Source of the DNA: Limnohabitans sp. Hippo3
GTDB taxonomy: Bacteria > Pseudomonadota > Gammaproteobacteria > Burkholderiales > Burkholderiaceae_C
Assembly (NCBI RefSeq): GCF_003063665.1
Contig: NZ_NESF01000006.1
Span: forward strand, 62,001-126,000
DNA: 64,000 bases
Reading direction: 5' to 3'
The notes beneath the pieces were generated by a model. It did no database searches. It saw only the letters and a list, made by a program, of their open reading frames with translations, and was not told where the DNA came from. The position numbers and the translations under genes are program-made. Shown in pieces: positions 53,006-61,395 of this stretch (the first letter of the stretch is position 1; each line of letters opens with the position of its first letter).

Positions 53006-54007
53006 ATGCGCCCCACCCACGATCGCCGTACATTTTTGCAAGTCGTTGCATGGGCCTCGCTTGCCCTGGCTGCCAGCAGCGCTTGGAGCCCCGTCGCGGC
53101 CCAAACGCCCAAGTGGCCATCCAAGCCCATCAAAATCGTGGTGGCCTTTCCCCCCGGCGGCCTCACCGACGCCTACGCCCGCAACTATGGTGAATTCCTC
53201 AGCACCCGGCTGGGCGTGCCTGTGGTCATCGAAAACAAGCCCGGCGCGGGTGCCATCATCGGCATCGACGCGGTGGCCAAGTCGCCTGCCGACGGCTACA
53301 CCTTTGTCATGAGCACCTCGGGCACCTTCTGGCAAAACCGCATTCTTTACTCCAAGCTGCCCTACAATCTCGACAAAGACCTGACCCCGGTCACTGTGTT
53401 CCCCTCCGGCCCGCTGGTCGTGGGCATCAACGATAAAATCCCGGCCAAAAACATGGCCGAGTTTGTGGCCTGGGCCAAAAAGAACCCGACCTCCATGGGC
53501 ACCTATGCGCCGGGCTCGTACCCGCACATGGTGGCCGACCAGACCAACCGCCAGCAAGGCACGGCCATCCAGTCGGTGCACTACCGGGGCGAAGCACCCA
53601 TGTGGCTTGACGTGGCCTCTGGCCAGTTGCAAATCGCGGTGGGCAGTTTCCAAGCCTTCAATGCCGTGGCCACTCGGGGCGTGCGCGCCATTGGCGTGAC
53701 AGGCAGCTACCGATCACCCAAGCTGCCCGATGTGCCCACCCTGACCGAGCAAGGCAACACCGAAAAACTGGTCACGCTTGAAGGTGGCCTCCCCCTGGTG
53801 GCCCCAGCGGGCACCCCAGAGGCGGTGCTCAAACGCATGGCCGATGAGGCGGTGGCTTGGTCCAACACCGACAAAGCCGCCAAACTGCGCGAAACCTTTG
53901 CCATCCCGAACAAACCCAAAAACCTCGCCGACACCCGCAAGGACTGGGAAGCCGAAGTGCCCGTGTGGATCAAGCTGGCGGTGGACCTGGGGATCAAGCT
54001 GGACTGA
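53006..54007 (+). CDS. Tripartite tricarboxylate transporter substrate-binding protein (Bug/TctC family)
   Basis: A 333-aa periplasmic binding protein. The signal peptide begins with a twin-arginine-like DRRTFLQV and ends SPVAAQ. The mature part shows the Bug landmarks: PIKIVVAFPPGGLTDAYAR, VVIENKPGAGAIIGIDAVAKSPADGYT, and LPDVPTL near residue 240. These proteins bind carboxylates or other small acids. No tctA or tctB membrane genes are near, as is common in Comamonadaceae, so the transporter it feeds is unknown. Confidence 0.9.
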   Translation: MRPTHDRRTFLQVVAWASLALAASSAWSPVAAQTPKWPSKPIKIVVAFPPGGLTDAYARNYGEFLSTRLGVPVVIENKPGAGAIIGIDAVAKSPADGYTFVMSTSGTFWQNRILYSKLPYNLDKDLTPVTVFPSGPLVVGINDKIPAKNMAEFVAWAKKNPTSMGTYAPGSYPHMVADQTNRQQGTAIQSVHYRGEAPMWLDVASGQLQIAVGSFQAFNAVATRGVRAIGVTGSYRSPKLPDVPTLTEQGNTEKLVTLEGGLPLVAPAGTPEAVLKRMADEAVAWSNTDKAAKLRETFAIPNKPKNLADTRKDWEAEVPVWIKLAVDLGIKLD

Positions 54008-54104
54008 TGCATTGGCTTTGCGCCGTAGGGGTGCGCTGCATTTTGTTGGAGCGCACCCCCGTGCGCGATGGCTTGCAGACCGGTGACCTGAGCCCAAGCC
54101 AAGG

Positions 54105-54138
54105 AAGCCCCGGCATTTTCTAAAGTGCCGGGGCTTTT
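54105..54138 (+). terminator. Rho-independent terminator of the binding-protein gene
   Basis: AAGCCCCGGCA/TGCCGGGGCTT, 11-bp arms and a 10-nt loop, ending TTTT. It lies about 100 nt after the tctC-type stop and 12 nt before the insertion sequence. Confidence 0.9.
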
Positions 54139-54265
54139 GTCTGTTGGCCCTGTTGCCGCCGACCGAAAACTGACCATCTAAACGTGGGGGTGCCGACTCA
54201 AAATTGACCAGGGTGTTCAACTGGCCTGCTGAAATATTCAGCAGGAGAGATAGAAGGTGATCACC

Positions 54266-55777
54266 ATGGAAATGATAGGTAAGGTCAGGCGCATGAAGTT
54301 GCGCGAACAACTCTCCAACAGCGAGATCGCCAAGCGCACGGGGCTGTCGCGCAACACGGTCAAAAAATGGCTCAAAGCCCCAGGCGACCAGGCTCCCAAG
54401 TACAAAAGGCAAAGCGGATTCACCAAGCTCAGCGTGTTTGAGGCGACGTTGGTGCAGTCGCTCAAGGCCGATTCCCACAGACCCAAACATGCCCGGCGCA
54501 GTGCGCGGGCGTTGTTGGCGCAGTTACAGGCGCAGGGCTATAGAGGCGGCTACAGCCGATTGACAGATTTCATTCGGGGTTGGCGCGAGCAAGAGGGCAA
54601 GGCTGCATCCAAGGCGTATGTGCCTTTGAGTTTCGAGCTGGGCGAGGCGTTTTAGTTTGACTGGAGCGAGGAAGGGCTGCTCATTGGCGGGGTGTACCAC
54701 CACATGCAGGTCTCACACCTGAAGCTGTGCGCCAGCAGGGCGTTCTGGGTGGTGGCTTACCCCAGCCAGGGGCACGAGATGTTGTTTGACGCGCACACCC
54801 GCAGTTTTGCGGCGCTGGGCGGTGTGGCGCGCCGGGGCATTTACGACAACATGAAGACGGCGGTGGACAAGGTCAAGAAGGGCAAAGGTCGCATCGTCAA
54901 TGTCCGCTTCAATGCGCTGTGCAGTCACTACCTGTTCGAGCCGGACTTTTGCAATGTGGCTTCGGGCTGGGAGAAAGGGGTGGTGGAGAAGAACGTGCAG
55001 GACAGCCGCAGGCGTATCTGGATAGAGGCTGGCACCAAGCGGTTTGGCTCGTTTGTGGAGCTCAATGCCTGGTTGGCAGAGCGCTGCCGCTCGATCTGGG
55101 CCGAAACACCGCATCCAGAGCACAAGCAGTTCACGCTGGCCGAGATGCTGGATTTGGAGCGTGAGCACTTGATGAGCATGCCCGAGCCGTTTGATGGGTA
55201 TGTGGAGAATCCGGCCCGGGTGAGCAGCACCTGTTTGGTCAATGTGGCGCGCAACAAGTATTCGGTGCCGTGCGAGTGGGCTGGGCAGATGGTCAGTACA
55301 AGGCTGTATCCGGGCCGAGTCGATGTGGTGGCCCAAGACGCCATCGTGGCCAGCCACACGAGGCTGACCAACCGGGCGCAAATCAGCTATGACTGGCAGC
55401 ATTACATCGATTTGGTGCAGCGCAAGCCTGGTGCGCTCAGAAACGGTACGCCGTTTATGGACTTGCCGCCTGCGCTGCTGAGGCTGAGGCAGTCGTTGAT
55501 GCGCCATGCGGGAGGTGACCGAGTGATGGCCCAGGTGCTGGCCGTGGTGCCGCAAGCGGGGCTGGACGCTGTATTGGTTGCGGTGGAAGTTTTGCTGGAA
55601 GGCGCCACACCCAACGGTGGCATCAGCGTGGAGCATGTGCGCAACGTGTTGGCGCGGTTGAGCAGCCCACCGATGCCGCAGCAAGCCGAGACATCGCTGC
55701 AGCTCAGTCAGGCGCCTCTGGCCAACACGGCGCGCTACGACGGCCTGCGCTCTGGCGTGGAGGTGAGCTATGACTGA
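54266..55777 (+). pseudogene. istA: IS21 transposase IstA with an internal amber codon
   Basis: Normal IstA is about 500 aa. Here a TAG at 54653-54655 falls between GEAF and FDWSE, where IstA homologues have a glutamine (GEAFQFDWSE), so CAG changed to TAG. The rest stays in frame. Visible parts are the N-terminal HTH (SNSEIAKRTGLSRNTVKKWL) and the DDE catalytic core with FDWSEEG, GIYDN and GWEKGVVEKN. The C-terminal domain is downstream. Read-through would be needed for an active enzyme; the truncated product keeps only the HTH region. GTG at 54257 is an alternative start. Confidence 0.92.
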
Positions 55778-56595
55778 GCACAGGGCAACGCAGCGGGACA
55801 TCCAAGCTGAACTTAAAAACCTCAGACTCAGCGGCATGGCCATGGCCTGGGCGGATCTGGTGGAGCAAGGCGGCAATGCCGAGCTGCACGCATCTCGCTG
55901 GCTGATCGAGCACTTGCTGCAAGCCGAAGCAGTCAACCGCCACATGCGATCGATTGCGCATCAAACCAAGGCGGCCCGATTCCCGGTTCACCGAGATTTG
56001 GCGGGGTTCAACTTTGAGGCCTCGCAAGTGGACCGGGCATTGGTGCACAAACTGGCTGATCTGTCGTTCACGCAGGATGCGCAAAACGTGGTGCTCATAG
56101 GGGGGGCCGGGGACGGGCAAAACGCACCTGGCCACGGCGCTGGGCATCTCGGGGCTGACGCAACACGGCAAAAAGGTCAGGTTCTACTCGACGGTGGACC
56201 TGGTCAATGCGCTGGAGCAGGAGAAGGCGCAAGGCAAGGCGGGTCGGCTTGCGCTGAGTTTGTCGCGCATGGACTTGGTGGTGCTAGATGAGTTGGGGTA
56301 TTTGCCGTTCAGCCAGGCCGGAGGGGCACTGCTGTTTCACTTGCTGTCCAAGCTGTATGAACGGGTCAGTGTGCTGATCACAACGAACCTGACGTTTGCC
56401 GAATGGTCGAGCGTGTTTGGGGATGCCAAGATGACGACGGCGCTATTGGACCGGTTGACGCACCACTGCCACATTGTGGAGACGGGCAATGAGTCTTATC
56501 GGTTCAGGCACAGCTCCAATGAGGCGAGGGGCCGAATCAAAGCCAGGGAGCAGGCAAGAAAAATGGAGAGAAAGGAGCTCCAGGACGACAATTGA
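55770..56595 (+). pseudogene. istB: IS21 ATPase IstB with a +1 frameshift
   Basis: IstB is an AAA+ transposition helper. The first frame covers the N-terminal domain up to NVVLIGG; the second carries the rest ([46 protein letters not shown]). A run of seven G at 56100-56106 replaces the six needed for [15 protein letters not shown], so the Walker A is lost by a one-base insertion. The homopolymer makes slippage or a sequencing error possible explanations. Confidence 0.9.
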
Positions 56596-56693
56596 TCTTA
56601 TAGTTATCCACAGCCAGCCGACATAAAAGCTGGCTCAAGCCCCTGGTCAAAATTCAATCGGCACAGGTGGTCAATATTGGATCGGCGGCAACA

Positions 56694-57245
56694 CATCGTG
56701 GTCAGGGCGGTCAGCGCTTTGGTGACCGTTTTACCCAGCTGGACAAAACTGCCGTGCAAGCGGTGGTGACCGCCCAGGTAGAGGGGAGCGTGACCAATGC
56801 CCGCATGCAAGAAATCACGGGTGAGCATTCCAAAGACATCACGGGCGTGCTGCAAACCTTGGTGCGTGATGGCCTGCTGACGCAGCAAAACCAGCGCCGC
56901 TGGGCCAGTTACCGCGTGGCGGGTGCCCCCCCAATTGGGCGAGGACTCCCGTCATTTGGAGGCGTACTCCCGTCATTTGAGCCCCGAACTCCTGTCATTG
57001 GCAGAGCCGGCACACTCAAAGCCAAGTTAGCGACGGCAGAAATGCAGGCTTTGGTGTTGAGACTGTGCGACACCCGATGGCTCACCACCCGTGATTTGGC
57101 CGAACTGTTGAGCCGTGACCCAGAAAACCTGCAGAGGCGAATCCTGACGGGCTTGGTCAATCAGGGTTTGCTGGAGTTGCGTTACCCAGGTGTGCCCAAT
57201 CGGCCAGATCAGGCGTATCGCGCTGTAGTCAAAAGCGCACCATGA
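56694..57245 (+). pseudogene. 3' fragment of an AlbA_2/HTH-type ATP-binding protein
   Basis: About 183 codons in frame from the IS edge. The first part, FTQLDKTAVQAVVTAQVEG and SVTNARMQEITGEHSKDITGVLQTLVRDGLL, is the winged-helix tail of proteins with an AlbA_2 (divergent ATPase) domain, followed by RRWASYRVAG. A second winged helix covers about residues 120-190 (DTRWLTTRDLAELLSRDPENLQRRILTGLVNQGLLELRY). The N-terminal AlbA_2 region is missing, cut off by the insertion sequence. It is probably inactive unless read from an IS promoter. Confidence 0.75.
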
Positions 57246-57274
57246 ATTTTTCACTGAGCCCAGGAGATGCCCCG

Positions 57275-57508
57275 ATGCTGACCAAACTCAATGCCAAAAA
57301 CCAGATTACGCTGCCCAAGAGTCTGATGCAAGCGGTGGGGCCGACCGACTACTTTGATGTCCAAGCCAAGGGCGGACAGATCGTTTTGACGCCTGTGCGC
57401 TTCGTCGTAGCCGATGCGGTGCGTGCGAAACTGGCCGAACTGGGCATCACAGAGACCGACATGACTGCCGCCGTCGATTGGGCGAGGACGCAACCTCCTA
57501 CCACCTGA
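57275..57508 (+). CDS. AbrB/SpoVT-type orphan antitoxin-like protein
   Basis: A 77-aa protein with an AbrB/MazE-like swapped-hairpin DNA-binding domain: MLTKLNAKNQITLPKSLMQAV, then FDVQAKGGQIVLTPV. A C-terminal helical tail (VRAKLAELGITETDMTAAVDWAR) would normally bind a PIN-domain toxin. No toxin gene follows; the next gene is the HTH protein of the cassette. AGGAG at 57262-57266 selects the ATG at 57275. It lies 29 nt after the AlbA_2 fragment. Confidence 0.82.
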   Translation: MLTKLNAKNQITLPKSLMQAVGPTDYFDVQAKGGQIVLTPVRFVVADAVRAKLAELGITETDMTAAVDWARTQPPTT

Positions 57509-57512
57509 GTCT

Positions 57513-57536
57513 ATTCGCTATTCGCGAATAGCGAAT
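57513..57536. promoter_or_regulatory. Perfect 24-bp palindrome, operator of the cassette
   Basis: ATTCGCTATTCG followed by its exact reverse complement. Each half holds two TTCGC-type repeats. It lies 19 nt before the HTH gene ATG, next to an extended -10-like TGCTAAACT (57540-57548). Such a site suits tight autorepression. Confidence 0.7.
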
Positions 57537-57555
57537 GAGGTGCTAAACTGGCTCC

Positions 57556-58101
57556 ATGAGTCGAACAATTTCCAACCCCCAAATGGTGTTGCGACCTCAA
57601 GACGTGGTGGTGCTGCTGCGCCTGTCTTTGGGCGCAGACAGCGTGCCCACGTATGCCGCTTTGGCCGAAGAGCTCAAGCTCACCGCGTCCGAAATTCACG
57701 CGGGTGTGGACCGCGCCGTGGCCGCGCAGCTGGCTCGCAAAGACGAGTCGGGCAAGCCCGTGGTGTTGTTAGATGCCTTGCGCTTGTTTGTGCAGCATGG
57801 CGTGCGCTACAGCTTTCCGGCCACGCACGGCCCCATGGGGCGGGGTATGCCCACGGCGCATGCGGCTGCGCCACTGAATAAGCTGATTGTGCAAAGTGCC
57901 GAGCCCGTGCCCGTGTGGCCGCACAAAGACGGCACGGCGCGTGGCGTGGCGTTTTACCCGCTGTACCCCACTGTGCCCGACGCCGCCATAAATAACCCCG
58001 CCTTGTACGAGTTGCTGGCCTTGGTCGATGCCGTGCGCGGGGGCAGCATGCGCGAGCGTGCCCTGGCCATTACTGAGCTGGATAAACGTTGGGCCAAATA
58101 A
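57556..58101 (+). CDS. HTH protein, putative antitoxin/regulator of the cassette
   Basis: A 181-aa protein. Residues about 14-60 form a winged-helix-like region (QDVVVLLRLSLGADSVPTYAALAEELKLTASEIHAGVDRAVAAQLA). The rest is a conserved-looking domain (VLLDALRLFVQHGVRYSFPA, then GVAFYPLYPTVPDAAINNPALYELLALVDAVR) without a family I can name. It is followed, with a 1-nt overlap, by a nucleotidyltransferase. This order is that of type IV-style antitoxin/AbiEii pairs. A 24-bp palindrome precedes it. Confidence 0.75.
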   Translation: MSRTISNPQMVLRPQDVVVLLRLSLGADSVPTYAALAEELKLTASEIHAGVDRAVAAQLARKDESGKPVVLLDALRLFVQHGVRYSFPATHGPMGRGMPTAHAAAPLNKLIVQSAEPVPVWPHKDGTARGVAFYPLYPTVPDAAINNPALYELLALVDAVRGGSMRERALAITELDKRWAK

Positions 58102-58820
58102 TGCAGACCTTCAACCCCAACGATCCCAATGTGGCCATGCTGGAGCAGGTGGCCCGCAGTTTGGGGCCTGAGCTGTGCGGCCAGTTTGTGTTTGTGGGTG
58201 GGGCCGCTGCTGGCTTGTTGATCACCGATTTGGCCTTGCCACCTATTCGCCGCACAGACGATGTCGACATCGTCACCAACGCCGAGGCCTTGGCCGACTA
58301 CTACCGTTTTGAAGAGCAGCTGCGTGGCTTGGGCTTTGTGCAAGACCAAAGCCCCGATGCGCCGGTGTGCCGCTGGCGCGTAGATGGTGTGGCGGTCGAT
58401 CTGATGCCGACGCAAGAAGAAATTTTGGGCTTCACCAATCGGTGGTATCGCATGGGCGTGGCAACGGCTCAAACACTCACACTGCCGAGTGGTATTCCCA
58501 TTCGTGTGTTACGCGCACCCGAGTTCATCGCCACCAAGCTGGAGGCGTTTTATGGCCGGGGCGGTGGCGATTATTTGTTCAGCCATGACATGGGCGACAT
58601 CATCAGCGTGATCGATGGCCGCGAGTCTTTGCTGAGCGAATGCCAAAGTAGCCTTGCACCTTTGCGTGCGTATTTGGCAGCGCAGTTTCAGCACCTGCTG
58701 ACAGACTGCAGCTTTGTCGATGCCCTAGCTGGGCACCTGCCATCCGATGGCGCAAGCCAGGCGCGTTTACCAGACTTGCTGATCAAGATTCAACACATTT
58801 CCGAGTTACCCACCCTATGA
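58101..58820 (+). CDS. AbiEii-like nucleotidyltransferase
   Basis: A 239-aa MNT-fold protein. The N-terminal GG motif FVGGAAAGLL is followed by RTDDVDIVTNAEALADY, the catalytic DxD, and a third acidic residue in VAVDLMPTQEEI. The C-terminal part (APEFIATKLEAFYGRGGGDYLFSHDMGDIISVI) is like AbiEii/MenA toxins, with the KL.A sequence common to this group. These enzymes modify tRNA or proteins with nucleotides. It overlaps the HTH gene by 1 nt and the methyltransferase gene by 4 nt, so all are translationally coupled. Confidence 0.8.
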   Translation: MQTFNPNDPNVAMLEQVARSLGPELCGQFVFVGGAAAGLLITDLALPPIRRTDDVDIVTNAEALADYYRFEEQLRGLGFVQDQSPDAPVCRWRVDGVAVDLMPTQEEILGFTNRWYRMGVATAQTLTLPSGIPIRVLRAPEFIATKLEAFYGRGGGDYLFSHDMGDIISVIDGRESLLSECQSSLAPLRAYLAAQFQHLLTDCSFVDALAGHLPSDGASQARLPDLLIKIQHISELPTL

Positions 58821-60316
58821 GTACCCACACCCTCGTCCAGAAGCTCTGGAACTACTGCAGCGTGCTGCGCGACGATGGCATGAGCTACGGCGATTATGTG
58901 GAGCAGCTGACGTATTTGCTGTTCCTCAAAATGGCCGACGAGCGCAGCCAGCCGCCTTACAACCAGGCCAGCATCGTGCCTGCTGCCTATGCCTGGCCCA
59001 CGCTGCTGGGGCGCGATGGCGACGATTTGTTTGACCATTACCGCCACGCGCTCGAAAAACTGGGGCAAGAGAAGGGCACGTTGGGCCTGATCTTTGCCAA
59101 GGCGCAAAACAAGTTTCAAGACCCGGCCAAGCTGCGCCGCGTCATCGTCGATTTGATTGACGCCGAAACCTGGACGGTGCTGGGTGCCGATGTGAAGGGC
59201 GATGCCTATGAGGGCTTGCTGGAGAAGAACGCGCAAGACACCAAGAGCGGGGCGGAGCAATATTTCACGCCGCGTGCGTTGATTGCGGCCATGGTGGAGT
59301 GCATCGACCCCAAGCCCGCCGAGCGCGTGTGCGACCCGGCCTGCGGCACGGGCGGCTTTTTGTTCAGCGCCCACCAGCATGTGGTGGACCACCACCCCAA
59401 CCTGACCAAGGACGAGAAAAAGCACCTGAAGGAAAGCGCTTTTGTCGGCTTTGAGCTGGTGCAGGCCACCGCCGGTGTGTGCGCCATGAACTTGCTGCTG
59501 CACGGCATTGGTTCTGAAAAATCGGTGCCCGTGCGCGTGGGCGATGCGCTGGGCGCAGACCCCGGCGACCGCTTTGAGGTGGTGCTGGCCAATCCGCCCT
59601 TTGGCAAGAAGAGCAGCACGATGATCGTGGGCGAAGACGGCCGCGTGTCGAGCGAGAAAGACACCATCGAGCGCGACGACTTTTGGGCCACCACCAGCAA
59701 CAAGCAGCTGAACTTTGTGCAGCACATCAAGACGCTGCTGGCCATCCATGGCCGGGTGGCGGTGGTGTTGCCCGACAACGTGCTGTTTGAAGGCGGTGCG
59801 GGCGAGACCACCCGCAAAAAGCTGCTGCACGAGTGCGAGCTGCACACGCTGCTGCGCCTGCCCACGGGCTTGTTTTATGCGCAGGGCGTGAAGGCGAACG
59901 TGCTGTTTTTTGACAAGAAGCCCGCCGCTGAAAAGCCCTGGACGCAAAAGCTCTGGATTTACGACCTGCGCACCAACAAACACTTCACGCTCAAGACCAA
60001 CCCGCTGCGCCGCGAAGACCTGGAAGAGTTTGTGCAGCTCTACAAGGTGGGCAAGCGCCACGAGCGCATTGAGACCTGGAGTGCAGCGCAGCCCGATGGC
60101 CGTTGGCGTGCCTATGGTTACGACGAGCTGATTGCCCGTGACAAGACCAGCTTGGACATTTTTTGGCTCAAGGACGATAGCCTGGCCGACAGCGACGACT
60201 TGCCCGCCCCAGCGGTGATTGCCCAAGAAATCGTGGAAGACCTGCAAGCCGCACTGGAACAGTTCAAGCTGATTGCAGGCGATTTGGGGGCCGACGTGCC
60301 CGAAGAGGCGGTTTAA
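58817..60316 (+). CDS. hsdM: HsdM-type N6-adenine DNA methyltransferase without HsdS/HsdR
   Basis: A 499-aa class I methyltransferase of the type I restriction M subunit family. The N-terminal HsdM_N region covers residues 1-140 (LWNYCSVLRDDGMSYGDYVEQL). Motif I is VCDPACGTGGFLFSAH (residues 171-186) and motif IV is NPPFG (259-263). LPDNVLFEGG and LRLPTGLFYAQGVKANVLFFDK follow. M subunits need HsdS for sequence recognition; none is seen here. It overlaps the NTase gene by ATGA, and the exonuclease gene follows after 2 nt. Confidence 0.92.
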   Translation: MSTHTLVQKLWNYCSVLRDDGMSYGDYVEQLTYLLFLKMADERSQPPYNQASIVPAAYAWPTLLGRDGDDLFDHYRHALEKLGQEKGTLGLIFAKAQNKFQDPAKLRRVIVDLIDAETWTVLGADVKGDAYEGLLEKNAQDTKSGAEQYFTPRALIAAMVECIDPKPAERVCDPACGTGGFLFSAHQHVVDHHPNLTKDEKKHLKESAFVGFELVQATAGVCAMNLLLHGIGSEKSVPVRVGDALGADPGDRFEVVLANPPFGKKSSTMIVGEDGRVSSEKDTIERDDFWATTSNKQLNFVQHIKTLLAIHGRVAVVLPDNVLFEGGAGETTRKKLLHECELHTLLRLPTGLFYAQGVKANVLFFDKKPAAEKPWTQKLWIYDLRTNKHFTLKTNPLRREDLEEFVQLYKVGKRHERIETWSAAQPDGRWRAYGYDELIARDKTSLDIFWLKDDSLADSDDLPAPAVIAQEIVEDLQAALEQFKLIAGDLGADVPEEAV

Positions 60317-60318
60317 TC

Positions 60319-61395
60319 GTGGCCATGAACAAAACCGATCAACTGAGTTTTTTCGGCTTTGAAGCCGGTGGCTCAGACAAGCCCGCCAAACCGGCCAAGC
60401 CTGCCAAAGTGCCTGCGCCAGCCGTTGCTGGCACACCCACCGCACCCGCTGCGCCTGAAGCCTTGAGCGCTCCGGTCCCCCCTGCCGTCCCTGCTTCCGA
60501 ACACGACGCCATGGCCCAAACCTTAGCGCAGCACCCCGACTTTAGGGTTTTGCGCCGTTTGCAGCCTGTTGCCGACTATGGTGGCCTGCATGGGCAGCCC
60601 ACACAGCGCGTGATCGTGCTTGACACCGAAACCACCGGGCTGGACAGCAAAACCGAAAGCATCATCGAGCTGGCCATGTTGTCGGTGCTGGTCGATGCGG
60701 CCACGGGTTTACCCGTGGGTCCGGTGTCCGTTTACGAGTCGTTTGAAGACCCGGGCAAGCCGATTCCGCCGCAAATCACCGAGATCACGGGCATTGACGA
60801 CAGCATGGTGCAGGGCCAACGCATCGACGACGCGGCCGTTCATGACTTGGTGGCGCAGGCCGATTTGGTCGTGGCGCACAACGCTGGGTTTGACCGCCCG
60901 TTCGTGGAGGCGCGTTTTCCGGTATTTGCCAGCAAGGCCTGGGGCTGTTCTTTTCAAGGCATCGATTGGAAGAAAGAGGGCAGAGGTTCGGCCAAGCTGG
61001 AGTTTCTGGCTTCCGAGCGCGGCTGGTTTTACGACGCGCACCGGGCGCAGGTCGATTGCCATGCCTTGCTGCAGGTGCTGGCCTCGCCCTTGGCCGATGG
61101 TCAGACCGGTTTGTCTCGCCTCTTGGCCGGGGCCGGGCAGACCCGCTACAAGCTGCGTGCCACGGGGGCACCGTTTGAGGCCAAAGACAAGCTCAAGGCC
61201 CGGGGCTACCGCTGGGATGGCGAAGGCCGGGTCTGGTGGTGCAGTTTGGCTTCCGACGGGCTGCTGGACGCCGAATGTGCCTGGTTGCGGGCCGTGGTGT
61301 ATGGCTCGCGCAGCGCCCGTGTGCAGATCGAAGCGCTGGACAGCCGGGTGCAGTATTCCAGCCGCCCGGGCTTGCAGACGGAGCGGCAGCTTTAA
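60319..61395 (+). CDS. DnaQ-like 3'-5' exonuclease with extra C-terminal domain
   Basis: A 358-aa DEDDh exonuclease. Residues about 20-60 are a Pro/Ala/Lys linker. The exonuclease sites are VLDTETTG (Exo I, D102 and E104), HNAGFD (Exo II, D192) and HRAQVD (Exo III, H241, D246). Beyond residue 265 a C-terminal region, including KDKLKARGYRWDG and VWWCSLA, resembles the DUF5710-type add-on found in some DNA-processing proteins. It starts with GTG at 60319 or ATG at 60325, 2 nt after hsdM. It probably degrades or trims DNA together with the methyltransferase. Confidence 0.85.
   Translation: MAMNKTDQLSFFGFEAGGSDKPAKPAKPAKVPAPAVAGTPTAPAAPEALSAPVPPAVPASEHDAMAQTLAQHPDFRVLRRLQPVADYGGLHGQPTQRVIVLDTETTGLDSKTESIIELAMLSVLVDAATGLPVGPVSVYESFEDPGKPIPPQITEITGIDDSMVQGQRIDDAAVHDLVAQADLVVAHNAGFDRPFVEARFPVFASKAWGCSFQGIDWKKEGRGSAKLEFLASERGWFYDAHRAQVDCHALLQVLASPLADGQTGLSRLLAGAGQTRYKLRATGAPFEAKDKLKARGYRWDGEGRVWWCSLASDGLLDAECAWLRAVVYGSRSARVQIEALDSRVQYSSRPGLQTERQL

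Larger units (their letters stand above)
54151..56693 (+). mobile_element. IS21-family insertion sequence (decayed)
   Basis: A 2543-bp element. The ends are inverted: TGTTGCCGCCGA (54151-54162) and TCGGCGGCAACA (56682-56693). Inside each end a second copy of the binding motif, GTGCCGA-N8-TTGACCAGG on the left and its mirror on the right, gives the multiple terminal repeats of IS21. It encodes IstA and IstB in the standard order with an 8-nt overlap; both are broken. The flanking 4-8 bp do not match, so no target duplication is visible. Confidence 0.93.

Noticed and set aside
56100-56106. Programmed frameshift in istB
   Set aside because: IS21 IstB is normally one frame. The extra G destroys Walker A rather than joining two functional frames, so a mutation or error is the simpler reading.
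58790-60445. 551-codon open frame opposite hsdM
   Set aside because: Antisense shadow; it crosses gene boundaries of the cassette and has no motif.
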